NCBI RefSeq assembly: GCF_000421145.1
Contig: NZ_ATWH01000008.1
Span: 1 to 64,000, forward strand
Source: Glaciibacter superstes DSM 21135
Lineage (GTDB): Bacteria > Actinomycetota > Actinomycetes > Actinomycetales > Microbacteriaceae
Direction of reading: 5' to 3'
DNA length: 64,000 bases
A model generated the notes under the pieces. It searched no databases, had not been told where the DNA came from, and saw only the letters and a list, made by a program, of their open reading frames with translations. Positions 44,864 through 52,996 of the stretch are shown here, piece after piece (position 1 is the first letter of the stretch; each line of letters begins with the position of its first letter). The position numbers and the translations under genes are program-made.

Positions 44864-46456
44864 GTGAGATTGACCGTTGCCCAGCTGATCAATCTGCCCG
44901 TGCTCGCTCGGGCCAGGCCAGAGGTGGTGTCTGGCGAGAATCTCGAGAACCGCGACGTGCGATGGGTTCACACGAGCGAAATCTATGAGATCTCGTCGCT
45001 GCTTCAGGGCGGAGAAGCGCTGCTCACCACAGGTCTCGGTCTTGTCGCGCTTAGTCCGGAGGCACGCCGCAACTACATCGCCGATCTCGCGAAGGTCGGT
45101 GTCGCCGCCGTGCTGCTTGAGCTCGGCCGAACCTTTCCTGAGGCTCCGTCAGATCTCATCGATGAGGCCAAGCGGTTCGGACTGCCCCTGATCCTGCTGC
45201 ACGGCGTTGTGCCGTTCATCGAGGTCACTGAAGTCGCACACGCCCTGTTGCTCGTCGGCGAACTCAACGACCTGCGGCTATCGACAGCGGTCACGGATCG
45301 GTTGCTGCACTCACTCGGCGAGGGCGCGGGGCTTGTCGGGCTGACCGGCCTGGTGAGCGAGATCGCCGGATGTCCCGCCTCGCTGTACGCGGTTGACGCC
45401 GGACTCATTGCCGGAGCCCCCCAGGCCGACGGGTTCGAGGCCGACGGGTTCGAGGCCAACGGGTTCCAGGCCGAGGAAGCTCAGCCCGAGGCCACCCACC
45501 GCGCGCAATCAGTGCGGGTAGCTGTCGTCACCGGCGGGGTGGTCTGGGGTGAGCTCGTGCTTGACGCACCGGAGTCACCGAGGCTGCGCACGATCGCGGA
45601 AAGCGCTGTGCAGGTGCTCCGCGCCGAGGCAGCAAGGTCGAATGTAACGCCGATGAGCCGCGATCAGGCGGGTGCGGAGCTACTGCGCGACATCGTGACA
45701 GGTCGTTACGCTGGAGCCGCCGAGCTCACGACGAGAGCGCTCGGGGCCGGGCTGACCGTGCATCATGGCCACAAGATTATTGCGCTCTGCCTGCCGCCGC
45801 GTTCCGCACGCACAGTGGCGAACACGGTGATGATCGCCGCGCGTGAGGCGGCGAGGCAGGTGCTCGGCGCTTCACTGGTCGCCGAGGTCGACGGTGACGT
45901 GCTCGTCGCGGCGGTGGTGCGACCAAGCGACCTGCGTGCCGTGGTTGCACGCTTCGCCGATGCCGTCGAGCGCGAGCTGCGTTCGACCTCCGGGGGTGGA
46001 GTGATGGTGAGTGCGGGTCACCCGGTCGATGATGTGCCGGCGCTGGTGAGCGCTTTTCCGAGTGCCAGGGAAACCGCGAGGCTCGCCATGCGCCTGACCC
46101 CGGCGGCACGCGTGGTGCTCGCCGTCGACTTCGCTCTTTATCAGCTGCTCACTTCGCTCGTCGACGACGAGTCACTTGAGCGGTTCGTCAACGATCAGCT
46201 CGGCCCGCTGCTCACGCATGATGCCCGGACAGGCGCAGGACTGGTGATGACACTCGACGCCTACCTGGCCGCCGGACTGTCGAAGACGAGAACCGCCGAC
46301 GCCCTCGGCATTCGCCGGCAGACGCTTTATAGCCGGCTCGAACGCATCAGCCGGCTACTCGGCGGACTCGACCTTGACAATCGTGAGCAACGAACGGCTC
46401 TCGACCTCGCACTCGTCAGCTGGCGGCTTCGCGTCTCTGCAGCTGTCGGCGCGTAG
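44864..46456 (+). CDS. PucR-family transcriptional regulator
   Basis: A 530-residue regulator. Residues 1-125 are a PucR purine-catabolism domain (LTVAQLINLPVLARARPEVV, WVHTSEIYEISSLLQGGEAL), the centre is GGDEF-like and degenerate, and the C-terminus is the PucR helix-turn-helix (TLDAYLAAGLSKTRTADALG, IRRQTLYSRLERI). GTG start; the divergent binding-protein gene begins 154 bp away, and the palindrome GACAATATGTC (44799-44809) between them is a weak operator candidate. By family precedent it senses nucleobase availability and activates or represses the importer and deaminase. Confidence 0.92.
   Translation: MRLTVAQLINLPVLARARPEVVSGENLENRDVRWVHTSEIYEISSLLQGGEALLTTGLGLVALSPEARRNYIADLAKVGVAAVLLELGRTFPEAPSDLIDEAKRFGLPLILLHGVVPFIEVTEVAHALLLVGELNDLRLSTAVTDRLLHSLGEGAGLVGLTGLVSEIAGCPASLYAVDAGLIAGAPQADGFEADGFEANGFQAEEAQPEATHRAQSVRVAVVTGGVVWGELVLDAPESPRLRTIAESAVQVLRAEAARSNVTPMSRDQAGAELLRDIVTGRYAGAAELTTRALGAGLTVHHGHKIIALCLPPRSARTVANTVMIAAREAARQVLGASLVAEVDGDVLVAAVVRPSDLRAVVARFADAVERELRSTSGGGVMVSAGHPVDDVPALVSAFPSARETARLAMRLTPAARVVLAVDFALYQLLTSLVDDESLERFVNDQLGPLLTHDARTGAGLVMTLDAYLAAGLSKTRTADALGIRRQTLYSRLERISRLLGGLDLDNREQRTALDLALVSWRLRVSAAVGA
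45424..45468 (+). repeat. 15-bp coding tandem repeat inside the PucR gene
   Basis: Three units of GGCCGACGGGTTCGA (45424, 45439 and a variant at 45454) encode ADGFE-like pentapeptides in the linker between the N-terminal domain and the centre of the protein. It is likely a length-variable site. Confidence 0.85.
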
Positions 46457-46572
46457 GGCCTGCTCAGTGGCATAGCGTTTCCCCGAGCGCTCTGCGGACG
46501 TGATTGGGGGTTCGGTCGAGATTGTCACGCTCGTCGCATAGCGCCGGGCGCTTCCCCGCGGCAAAATGGAGC

Positions 46573-49035
46573 ATGGCCGCGCGCGGGAACAACCAGACCG
46601 TCTCGGTCGACGGGCGGCGCATCAAGCTCACCAACCTCGACAAGGTGCTTTACCCAGAGACCGGCACCACCAAGGCCGACGTGCTGCGCTATTACGCCGA
46701 GATCGCGCCGTACATGGTGCCGCACACGGCGAACCGGCCGGCCACCCGCAAACGCTGGGTGAACGGAATCGGCACCATCGAACACCCCGGCGAGGTGTTC
46801 TACCAGAAGGACCTCGACGATGGCACGCCCGAGTGGGTGGCGAGGCGCAGCATCCGTCACAAGAGCCGTACCAGCGACTACCCGCTGGTCAATGATCGTG
46901 CCACCCTCGCCTGGCTGGCGCAGATCGCTGCACTTGAGATTCATGTGCCGCAGTGGCAGTTCGCCCGGAATGGCGAACCCCGCAACCCAGACCGGCTCGT
47001 ACTCGACCTTGACCCAGGCCCTGGCGCCGGCCTGCCGGAGTGCGCAGAGGTGGCGCGGCTTGCGCGTGACATCCTCAGTGACATGGGGCTCGAGCCGTTC
47101 CCGGTGACGAGCGGCAGCAAGGGCATCCATCTGTACGCCGCGCTGAACGGCAACTGGACCTCAGACCAGGTGTCGGATGTCGCACACGAGCTCGCCCGCG
47201 CGCTGGAGTCCGACCACGCCGACCTCGTCGTCAGCGATATGAAGAAGACCCTCCGCGAGGGAAAAGTGCTGGTCGACTGGAGCCAGAACAACGCGTCGAA
47301 GACCACGATCGCCCCCTATTCGCTGCGTGGCCGGGCGCATCCCATGGTCGCGGCGCCACGCAATTGGAAGGAACTCGACGATCCAGACCTGCGACACCTC
47401 GACTACGAAGGGATACTCGAACGCGTGCAGGAACACGGCGACCCGCTGCGCCCGCTGCTGGCCGCCCGCGACGCCGGGCTCGAACCCACCCAGGAGCACA
47501 TGGCGACGTTCGACAGCACGCCGGAAGCACGCGATCGGCTGGCGAAGTACCGCAGCATGCGCGACCAGGCCAAGACTCCAGAGCCGGTTCCGGATGCCGC
47601 GGCAGCGCCCACATCCGGAACCTCGTTTGTCATCCAGGAGCATCACGCCAGGCGGCTGCACTACGACTTCCGGCTCGAGCACGACGGCGTTCTGGTGTCG
47701 TGGGCAGTGCCGAAGGGGCCGCCGCTTGAGGGAACCGAGAACCACCTCGCCGTGCAGACCGAAGACCACCCGCTGGAGTACGGCACATTTGAAGGCAGTA
47801 TTCCGAAAGGGGAATATGGCGCGGGCGCGGTCAGCATCTGGGACTCCGGCTGGTACGAACTCGAGAAGTGGCGCGACGGCAAGGAGGTCATCGCCACGCT
47901 GACCGGCCGCGCAGACGGCGGGCTCGGCGGAGTGCCACGCAAGTACGCGCTGATCCACACCGGTCGTGGCGGCGACGAGAAGAACTGGCTGATTCACCTG
48001 ATGGACGGAACTGCCAAGCGCCAGCACGGCGCTGCCAAGCCGGCCCACGGCATCCGTCGCACCGAACGCGGCTCGCTGCCGACGATCTCGCCCATGCTCG
48101 CGACGAACGGGTCGAAGGCCGACCTGATCGATGACCACGACTGGGCCTACGAGATGAAGTGGGACGGCTACCGCTGCATCCTCTACCTCGACGGCGACGA
48201 CGTGCGACTGGTCAGCCGCAATGGCAACGACTTCACCAAGACGTTCCCAGAGCTGGCGGCGCCGCTCCGCGAGGCGATCGCCGCCGAGACTGCCGTGCTC
48301 GACGGCGAGGTCGTGGCCCTGAACAAGCAGGGGCGACCGGATTTCGGGCTTCTGCAGACGCGCGTCGGCTTCGACAAGACGACGGATGCCGGAGGCTCCG
48401 GTTCGCGCACGCCGGTGCAGTTGATGCTGTTCGACCTGCTCGCGCTGAACGGCGAGCGCATCACGGACGACACCTGGGACGAGCGTCGCGGCGCGCTGGA
48501 AGAGATCGCGACCGACACCGCGCTGGTGCACGTGCCGCCGCACTTCGGCGACGACTTCGACGCGGCCCTTGAGAGCAGCCGGCTGTTGAAGCTCGAGGGG
48601 GTGATGGCGAAGGTGCGGGGCAGCACGTACTCGGCCGGGAGCCGGTCGCGGTCGTGGATCAAGATCAAACAGCAGCGCACCCAGGACGTGGTCATCGCCG
48701 GGTGGATCCGGAGTTCGACGAACCGGCCGGGAACGCTGGGCTCGCTGGTGATGGCAATGCCGGATGGAAGCGGCTTTCGTTACGCCGGGCGGGTGGGTAC
48801 CGGCTTCACCGACCGGGAGCGAAAGATGTTGCGCGCCCGTCTCGACGAGTTGGCGATAACGGAGTCACCGCTGACCGGTGACCCGCCGGAGGACGCCGCG
48901 AAGATGCAGTGGGTGCGCCCGGAGCTCGTCGGCGAGGTCACATTCATGGAGTGGACGGCGAGCGGGTCGCTCCGGCATCCGTCATGGCGTGGTCTGCGCA
49001 TCGACAAGTCGCCAGCCGACGTGCGCCCGGAGTGA
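46573..49035 (+). CDS. ligD: ATP-dependent DNA ligase D (Pol-PE-Lig)
   Basis: An 820-residue multi-domain enzyme of non-homologous end joining. Residues about 10-290 are the primase-like polymerase (LDKVLYPETGTTKADVLRYY, LVLDLDPGPGAG with the metal Asp pair), about 350-490 the 3'-phosphoesterase (FVIQEHHARRLHYDFRLEHD), and 500-810 the ligase with nucleotidyl Lys in EMKWDGYR (about K529) and SWIKIKQQ as a later motif. This order is the one found in mycobacterial LigD. GGAG sits before the ATG at 46573; a frame to 46504 adds atypical residues. No ku gene lies in the window. Confidence 0.96.
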   Translation: MAARGNNQTVSVDGRRIKLTNLDKVLYPETGTTKADVLRYYAEIAPYMVPHTANRPATRKRWVNGIGTIEHPGEVFYQKDLDDGTPEWVARRSIRHKSRTSDYPLVNDRATLAWLAQIAALEIHVPQWQFARNGEPRNPDRLVLDLDPGPGAGLPECAEVARLARDILSDMGLEPFPVTSGSKGIHLYAALNGNWTSDQVSDVAHELARALESDHADLVVSDMKKTLREGKVLVDWSQNNASKTTIAPYSLRGRAHPMVAAPRNWKELDDPDLRHLDYEGILERVQEHGDPLRPLLAARDAGLEPTQEHMATFDSTPEARDRLAKYRSMRDQAKTPEPVPDAAAAPTSGTSFVIQEHHARRLHYDFRLEHDGVLVSWAVPKGPPLEGTENHLAVQTEDHPLEYGTFEGSIPKGEYGAGAVSIWDSGWYELEKWRDGKEVIATLTGRADGGLGGVPRKYALIHTGRGGDEKNWLIHLMDGTAKRQHGAAKPAHGIRRTERGSLPTISPMLATNGSKADLIDDHDWAYEMKWDGYRCILYLDGDDVRLVSRNGNDFTKTFPELAAPLREAIAAETAVLDGEVVALNKQGRPDFGLLQTRVGFDKTTDAGGSGSRTPVQLMLFDLLALNGERITDDTWDERRGALEEIATDTALVHVPPHFGDDFDAALESSRLLKLEGVMAKVRGSTYSAGSRSRSWIKIKQQRTQDVVIAGWIRSSTNRPGTLGSLVMAMPDGSGFRYAGRVGTGFTDRERKMLRARLDELAITESPLTGDPPEDAAKMQWVRPELVGEVTFMEWTASGSLRHPSWRGLRIDKSPADVRPE

Positions 49036-49043
49036 GCCACTTT

Positions 49044-49103
49044 GTGAGGGGTCAACTTCTCCTAGTGAGACGCCGCCGCGACTAGGAGAAGCTGGCTCCT
49101 CAC
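49044..49103. repeat. GTGAGGGG hairpin (copy 2)
   Basis: A 60-bp palindrome: left arm GTGAGGGGTCAACTTCTCCT plus AGT, right arm ACTAGGAGAAGCTGGCTCCT plus CAC, with 20 of 23 positions paired and a 14-base loop. It sits exactly between the convergent ends of ligD and the DUF4287 gene, where it could terminate both. Confidence 0.82.
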
Positions 49104-49107
49104 CGAC

Positions 49108-49398
49108 TCAAGCGGGCCGGGTGGCCTGGCCGTCGAGCCAGAGTTCCGTCGACTCGTCGCGGTGAACCCCGTCGGTGCCGACGTGCTTCTCGCTTATGGT
49201 CGTACCGTTCTTGACCACGTGGACGAGGGCCATCGCGTGCCCGCGGCCGAGCCCGTACTCGTCTTTCAGCCACTCGATGATGGGTCCGGCCTTGACGGGC
49301 GGCGTGTCGAGGCCGCGTTCGTGGGCGAGGTCGAGGATCTGCCGCGGGGTGAGGCCGGTCTTGTTCTCAATCGTGTCGAGGTACGCCTGGAATGACAT
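49108..49398 (-). CDS. DUF4287 domain protein
   Basis: A 96-residue small soluble protein. MSFQAYLDTIENKTGLTPRQ and LKDEYGLGRGHAMALVHVVK match the DUF4287 family, found in many actinobacteria and often fused to or next to DUF5655 proteins. Its function is unknown; an AGGAG site lies upstream of the ATG. It follows the RibD-type reductase gene by three bases, so the two are co-transcribed. Confidence 0.88.
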   Translation of the reverse strand: MSFQAYLDTIENKTGLTPRQILDLAHERGLDTPPVKAGPIIEWLKDEYGLGRGHAMALVHVVKNGTTISEKHVGTDGVHRDESTELWLDGQATRPA

Positions 49399-49401
49399 GG
49401 T

Positions 49402-49989
49402 CTAGCTCCTGGATGTTGTGGATGTTGTGGGTGTTGCTGTGGTGAGTGCTGAATAGGTGACATCGATCACACCGGTGGTGTAGACCGTGGACTGTGTGAG
49501 CTCGAACTCAATTGGCCCCGTCACGGCGCCGGAAGCAAACAACATCTGGCCGCGACCCAGAACGATCGGGTGGATCATCAGCTGCAGTTCGTCGAGCAGG
49601 TGCTCGCCAAGGAGCCAGCGGATGAGAGAAATGCTACCGACGACGGCGAGCGTATTTTCCGTTTCCAAAGCCATGCGGGTCAATTCGGCGCGCAGGCCGG
49701 AACGGATGGCCGAAGAGTTGGCCCACTCGAGCGATTCGGTTCCCGAGGTCACGACGACCTTGGGCATCGAATTGATCCGGTGCGCGAGCGGGTCGTTGTG
49801 GGGTCGACGCGGCCAGGAGCCGGCGAAGACGTCGTAGGTCGCGCGCCCGAGAAGAAGGACGTCGGCGCGGTCATAGAAGGCCGACACCTCCCCGGCCATC
49901 TCATCGTTCAGAAACGGGAAATGCCATTTCTCCGGAGCCTCAACGACGCCGTCCAGTGAAGTGAACAGTTGAGCGACAATTTTGCCCAT
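49402..49989 (-). CDS. Dihydrofolate reductase-family (RibD C-terminal-like) protein
   Basis: A 195-residue reductase-fold protein. MGKIVAQLFTSLDGVVEAPE, LLLGRATYDVFAGSWP, NSMPKVVVTSG, NTLAVVGSISLIRWLLGEHL and LDELQLMIHPIVLGRG are the standard segments of the RibD C-terminal/DHFR-like family in actinobacteria, which have no firm substrate. The C-terminus is a run of Thr/Ala/Ser (TTATPTTSTTSRS) encoded by a GTTGTGGAT-type repeat, probably slippage-derived. The ATG at 49989 was chosen because the family's N-terminus starts there. Confidence 0.9.
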   Translation of the reverse strand: MGKIVAQLFTSLDGVVEAPEKWHFPFLNDEMAGEVSAFYDRADVLLLGRATYDVFAGSWPRRPHNDPLAHRINSMPKVVVTSGTESLEWANSSAIRSGLRAELTRMALETENTLAVVGSISLIRWLLGEHLLDELQLMIHPIVLGRGQMLFASGAVTGPIEFELTQSTVYTTGVIDVTYSALTTATPTTSTTSRS

Positions 49990-50106
49990 GCTGAGCTCAG
50001 CTGCGGAAGAAGTAGGCGGCGGCGCAGCCCCAGACGGCAAGGTCTGCCTCGTGGGCCGGTTCTGGCACTATCGCGTGCATAAGTCCCTTCCGTCCGATCC
50101 CCTGAT

Positions 50107-50155
50107 CGGTACTAACCAGTACTGTAATAGACATAAGGAGTACTGTCTAGTACCG
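50107..50155. promoter_or_regulatory. Nested inverted-repeat operator upstream of TetR-cupin operon
   Basis: CGGTACTAACCAGTACT (50107-50123) and AGTACTGTCTAGTACCG (50139-50155) are near-perfect inverted arms 15 bases apart; each arm itself contains paired GTAC cores. The second arm ends 38 bases before the TetR start. It is the likely autoregulatory site. Confidence 0.7.
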
Positions 50156-50193
50156 TTCTGAACATGCAAACCGACACCGCCGGAGGGAGTCCC

Positions 50194-50838
50194 ATGACTG
50201 CACGAAGCGACGAGAAACGCCAGCAGATACTCAGTGCGACCCTGGATGTATTCCTCGCCAACGGCTACGTCGGCACGAGCACCGATCAGATTGCCGCGGC
50301 ATCCTCGATCTCGAAGCAGACGATCTATAAGTACTTCAGCGACAAGCAGGGCCTCTTCACCGCCCTGATCACCGACCTGGCCGATGGCATCCACAACCCA
50401 TTCGAACAACTCATCCCTGACATGACCAAAAGCCCGGATGCCCAATCCGCTGTGACCCTGCTTGCCGAGCAGTTCACTCGCTCGATCCTGAGCCCGAGGG
50501 TGCAGGAGATCCGTCGACTGGTCATCGCCGAAGCCACGCGCTTCCCCGAGTTGGGGCGCCTCTACTGGCAGAGCGGATTCGAGCGGATGCTCGATTCCAT
50601 GGCCGCGTGCCTGCTGATCCTCTCCGGTCGCGGGCTGCTCTCGACTCCGGATCCGCTCCTCGCTGCGCAACATCTCACCGGCATGCTGCTGTGGATCCCA
50701 AGCAACCGCATCATGTTCACCGGCGAGGCCGGCACCCCATCGCGGAAAGAACTGACGCACTACATCAACCAGGGAGCGCGAGCCTTCGTCAGGGCCTATG
50801 CACCAGACAGGGCCTACTCCCCCGACAAGAAGGAATAA
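50194..50838 (+). CDS. TetR-family transcriptional regulator
   Basis: A 214-residue repressor with DEKRQQILSATLDVFLANGY and TDQIAAASSISKQTIYKYFS as the DNA-binding domain; the C-terminal part looks like the AefR-type ligand domain (RLVIAEATRFPELGRLYW). The ATG at 50194 has GGAGGGAG upstream and is preferred to one 30 bases earlier. The cupin gene begins two bases after its stop, so they are co-transcribed. The nested GTAC palindrome lies just upstream. Confidence 0.93.
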   Translation: MTARSDEKRQQILSATLDVFLANGYVGTSTDQIAAASSISKQTIYKYFSDKQGLFTALITDLADGIHNPFEQLIPDMTKSPDAQSAVTLLAEQFTRSILSPRVQEIRRLVIAEATRFPELGRLYWQSGFERMLDSMAACLLILSGRGLLSTPDPLLAAQHLTGMLLWIPSNRIMFTGEAGTPSRKELTHYINQGARAFVRAYAPDRAYSPDKKE

Positions 50839-50840
50839 GG

Positions 50841-51182
50841 ATGTTGACCAGGGTCAAGGGTTCTGAACTGGTGATCGGCGCCGGGCGCACGATCAAGTTC
50901 GAGGGCGAGTCATACGGATCGGGGGTCTCGTTCTTCCTCGTCGACAACCAGCCGGGCCAGGGTCCGGGCCTGCACCGCCATCCGTACAGCGAAACCTGGG
51001 TCGTTCTCGAAGGCGAGGCGGTCGTCACCGCAGATGGCGAAGACTTCTCCGCGCAAGTCGGCGACATTCTCGTCGTCGAAGCCGGCACGGCGCACCGGTT
51101 CACCGCGGTCGGCGATGGCACGCTCCGGGTGATGTGCATTCACGCATCGCCGCGCTTTCTGCAGGAGAACCTCGAGCCGTGA
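50841..51182 (+). CDS. Cupin-domain protein
   Basis: A 113-residue single-domain cupin. Motif 1 GLHRHPYSETWVVLEGEAVV carries the HxH...E ligands, and motif 2 GDILVVEAGTAHRFTAVGDG carries the final His. It follows the TetR gene by two bases, with AAGGAATAAGG just before the ATG. Such cupins may be metal-dependent isomerases, dioxygenases or binders; nothing here decides between these. Confidence 0.9.
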   Translation: MLTRVKGSELVIGAGRTIKFEGESYGSGVSFFLVDNQPGQGPGLHRHPYSETWVVLEGEAVVTADGEDFSAQVGDILVVEAGTAHRFTAVGDGTLRVMCIHASPRFLQENLEP

Positions 51183-51230
51183 GCCCGGCGACGATCCGCG
51201 TCGCCGTGCGAGTCGCGTAACGTTACGACC

Positions 51231-52235
51231 ATGGAATTTCGATACCTCGGCAACAGCGGCTTCAAGATCTCGGAGATCACCTACGGCAACTGGCTCACCC
51301 ACGGCTCGCAGGTGGAGAACGACGTGGCAGCGAAGTGCGTGCGAGCCGCCCTCGAAGCGGGCATCACGACCTTCGACACCGCTGACGCCTACGCCAACAC
51401 CGCCGCTGAGGTCGTACTCGGCGACGCGCTCAGGCACGAGCCCCGGGCATCCGTTGAAATCTTCACCAAGGTCTACTGGCCGACCGGTCGCAAGCAGCAC
51501 AACGACGTTGGCCTCTCCCGCAAGCACATTTTCGAGTCGATCGACGGTTCACTGAAGCGCCTGCAGACCGACTATGTCGACCTCTACCAGGCGCACCGCT
51601 ACGACGTCGAAACGCCGCTCGAAGAGACCATGCAGGCATTCGCGGATGTCGTACGCGCCGGCAAGGCCCTCTACATCGGTGTCTCGGAGTGGAATGCTGA
51701 CCAGTTGCGGGCCGGTTCGGCGCTGGCAAAGGAGCTCGGTTTCCAACTGATCTCGAACCAGCCGCAGTATTCGATGCTGTGGCGAGTCATCGAGCAGGAT
51801 GTCGTGCCGGCATCCGCCGAACTCGGCATCTCACAGATCGTCTGGTCGCCGGTGGCGCAGGGCATCCTGACCGGCAAGTACACGCCGGGCGCCGAAGCTC
51901 CGGCGGGTTCGCGCGCGCGCGACGACAAGGGCGGCGCAGACACGGTCAAGGGGTTCATGACCGACGAGGTGCTCACGGCCGTTCAGGGTCTGGCGCCGAT
52001 CGCCGATGACCTCGGTCTCACGATGGCGCAGCTGGCGATCGCCTGGGTGCTGCAGAACGAGAACGTGGCGTCGGCCATTATGGGTGCGTCGCGGCCGGAG
52101 CAGGTGGCCGACAACGTGAAGGCCAGCGGCGTCAAGCTAGACGCGGATGTGCTCTCCCGCATCGACGGTGCCATTGGCGCGGTCGCTGAACGCAACCCGG
52201 CGAAGACCTCGTCGCCCGAGAAGCGCCCGGCATAG
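51231..52235 (+). CDS. Aldo/keto reductase
   Basis: A 334-residue (beta/alpha)8 NADPH-dependent oxidoreductase, close to the Kv-channel beta-subunit/YghZ-like group. The tetrad is visible: FDTADAYANTAAE (Asp, Tyr), VEIFTKVYWP (Lys) and LYQAHRYDVETPLE (His). The C-terminal VASAIMGASRPEQVADNVKA binds the cofactor phosphate. The ATG has TAACGT seven bases upstream and no clear ribosome-binding site. The physiological carbonyl substrate is unknown. Confidence 0.95.
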   Translation: MEFRYLGNSGFKISEITYGNWLTHGSQVENDVAAKCVRAALEAGITTFDTADAYANTAAEVVLGDALRHEPRASVEIFTKVYWPTGRKQHNDVGLSRKHIFESIDGSLKRLQTDYVDLYQAHRYDVETPLEETMQAFADVVRAGKALYIGVSEWNADQLRAGSALAKELGFQLISNQPQYSMLWRVIEQDVVPASAELGISQIVWSPVAQGILTGKYTPGAEAPAGSRARDDKGGADTVKGFMTDEVLTAVQGLAPIADDLGLTMAQLAIAWVLQNENVASAIMGASRPEQVADNVKASGVKLDADVLSRIDGAIGAVAERNPAKTSSPEKRPA

Positions 52236-52255
52236 ATTCCGGCCCGGCGAAGCCG

Positions 52256-52987
52256 TTGACCACTCCCCTGCCCGAGCCGTCTCCGGTCGATTGGCCTGCG
52301 CTGTTCACCCGCGCCGAGCCGGTCGACGTGTCGACGCCGGTGCTGCTTGGCATCCTCGCGGTCGCTGCCGCCCTCTGCATCCCCCGAGCGACGTGGCAGT
52401 ACTTCGGCCTGTTCACCACACTCGTGCACGAGCTCGGCCACGCCGTCGCAGCGGTGCTGACCGGGCGTGTGGTGCACGGCATCCGCATCCGTCGCAATCA
52501 TTCCGGTGACGCGCTCAGCAGTGGGCGCGGCGTGCTCGGCAGTGTGGTCAGCGGAATGCTGGGCTACCCGGCGCCGGCCATCGTGGGCGCCGCCCAACTG
52601 TGGAGCGTCTTCAACGGATACACCGCGATCGCCCTGTTCGCGGGTGGAGTCGTGCTGCTGCTGACAATCCTGGTCATTCGCAATCTGTTCGGCGTCCTGG
52701 TGGTACTGGCGTCAGCCGCGGCGAGCGCGCTCCTGTGGTTCTTCGCATCGCCGACCGTGCAGAGCTACGCACTGCTCGTGCTCGGCATCGCCCTGCTGGT
52801 CGGATCGGTGCGCGGGCTGGCCACCGTGATCGGGGTGCACACGCGTCGCCGGAGCCAGCTGGCGACGTCGGATGCCTACCTTCTATTCCGCAGAACCGGC
52901 GTACCGTCTCCGGTGTGGCTTCTGCTCTTCGCCGGGGTGATCGGCGGGTGCGTGGTGTTTGCGGTCAGTTCATTTGTGGGCCGCTGA
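52256..52987 (+). CDS. M50-family (S2P-like) membrane metallopeptidase
   Basis: A 243-residue membrane protein. LFTTLVHELGHAVAAVLTG carries the HExxH-type zinc site (HELGH) within a hydrophobic segment, and five further membrane segments follow. It matches the M50B-like group of actinobacteria, whose substrates are not known. The start is uncertain: TTG at 52256 gives MTTPLPEPSP; no ATG or GTG is better placed. It runs in the same direction as the aldo/keto reductase, 20 bp after it, and converges with the glycosidase gene. Confidence 0.88.
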   Translation: MTTPLPEPSPVDWPALFTRAEPVDVSTPVLLGILAVAAALCIPRATWQYFGLFTTLVHELGHAVAAVLTGRVVHGIRIRRNHSGDALSSGRGVLGSVVSGMLGYPAPAIVGAAQLWSVFNGYTAIALFAGGVVLLLTILVIRNLFGVLVVLASAAASALLWFFASPTVQSYALLVLGIALLVGSVRGLATVIGVHTRRRSQLATSDAYLLFRRTGVPSPVWLLLFAGVIGGCVVFAVSSFVGR

Positions 52988-52996
52988 TTGGGCCTG

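Noticed and set aside
47161-48543. 460-codon minus-strand frame inside ligD
   Set aside because: Antisense to conserved LigD domains; low-complexity Arg/Val/Gly protein without motifs.
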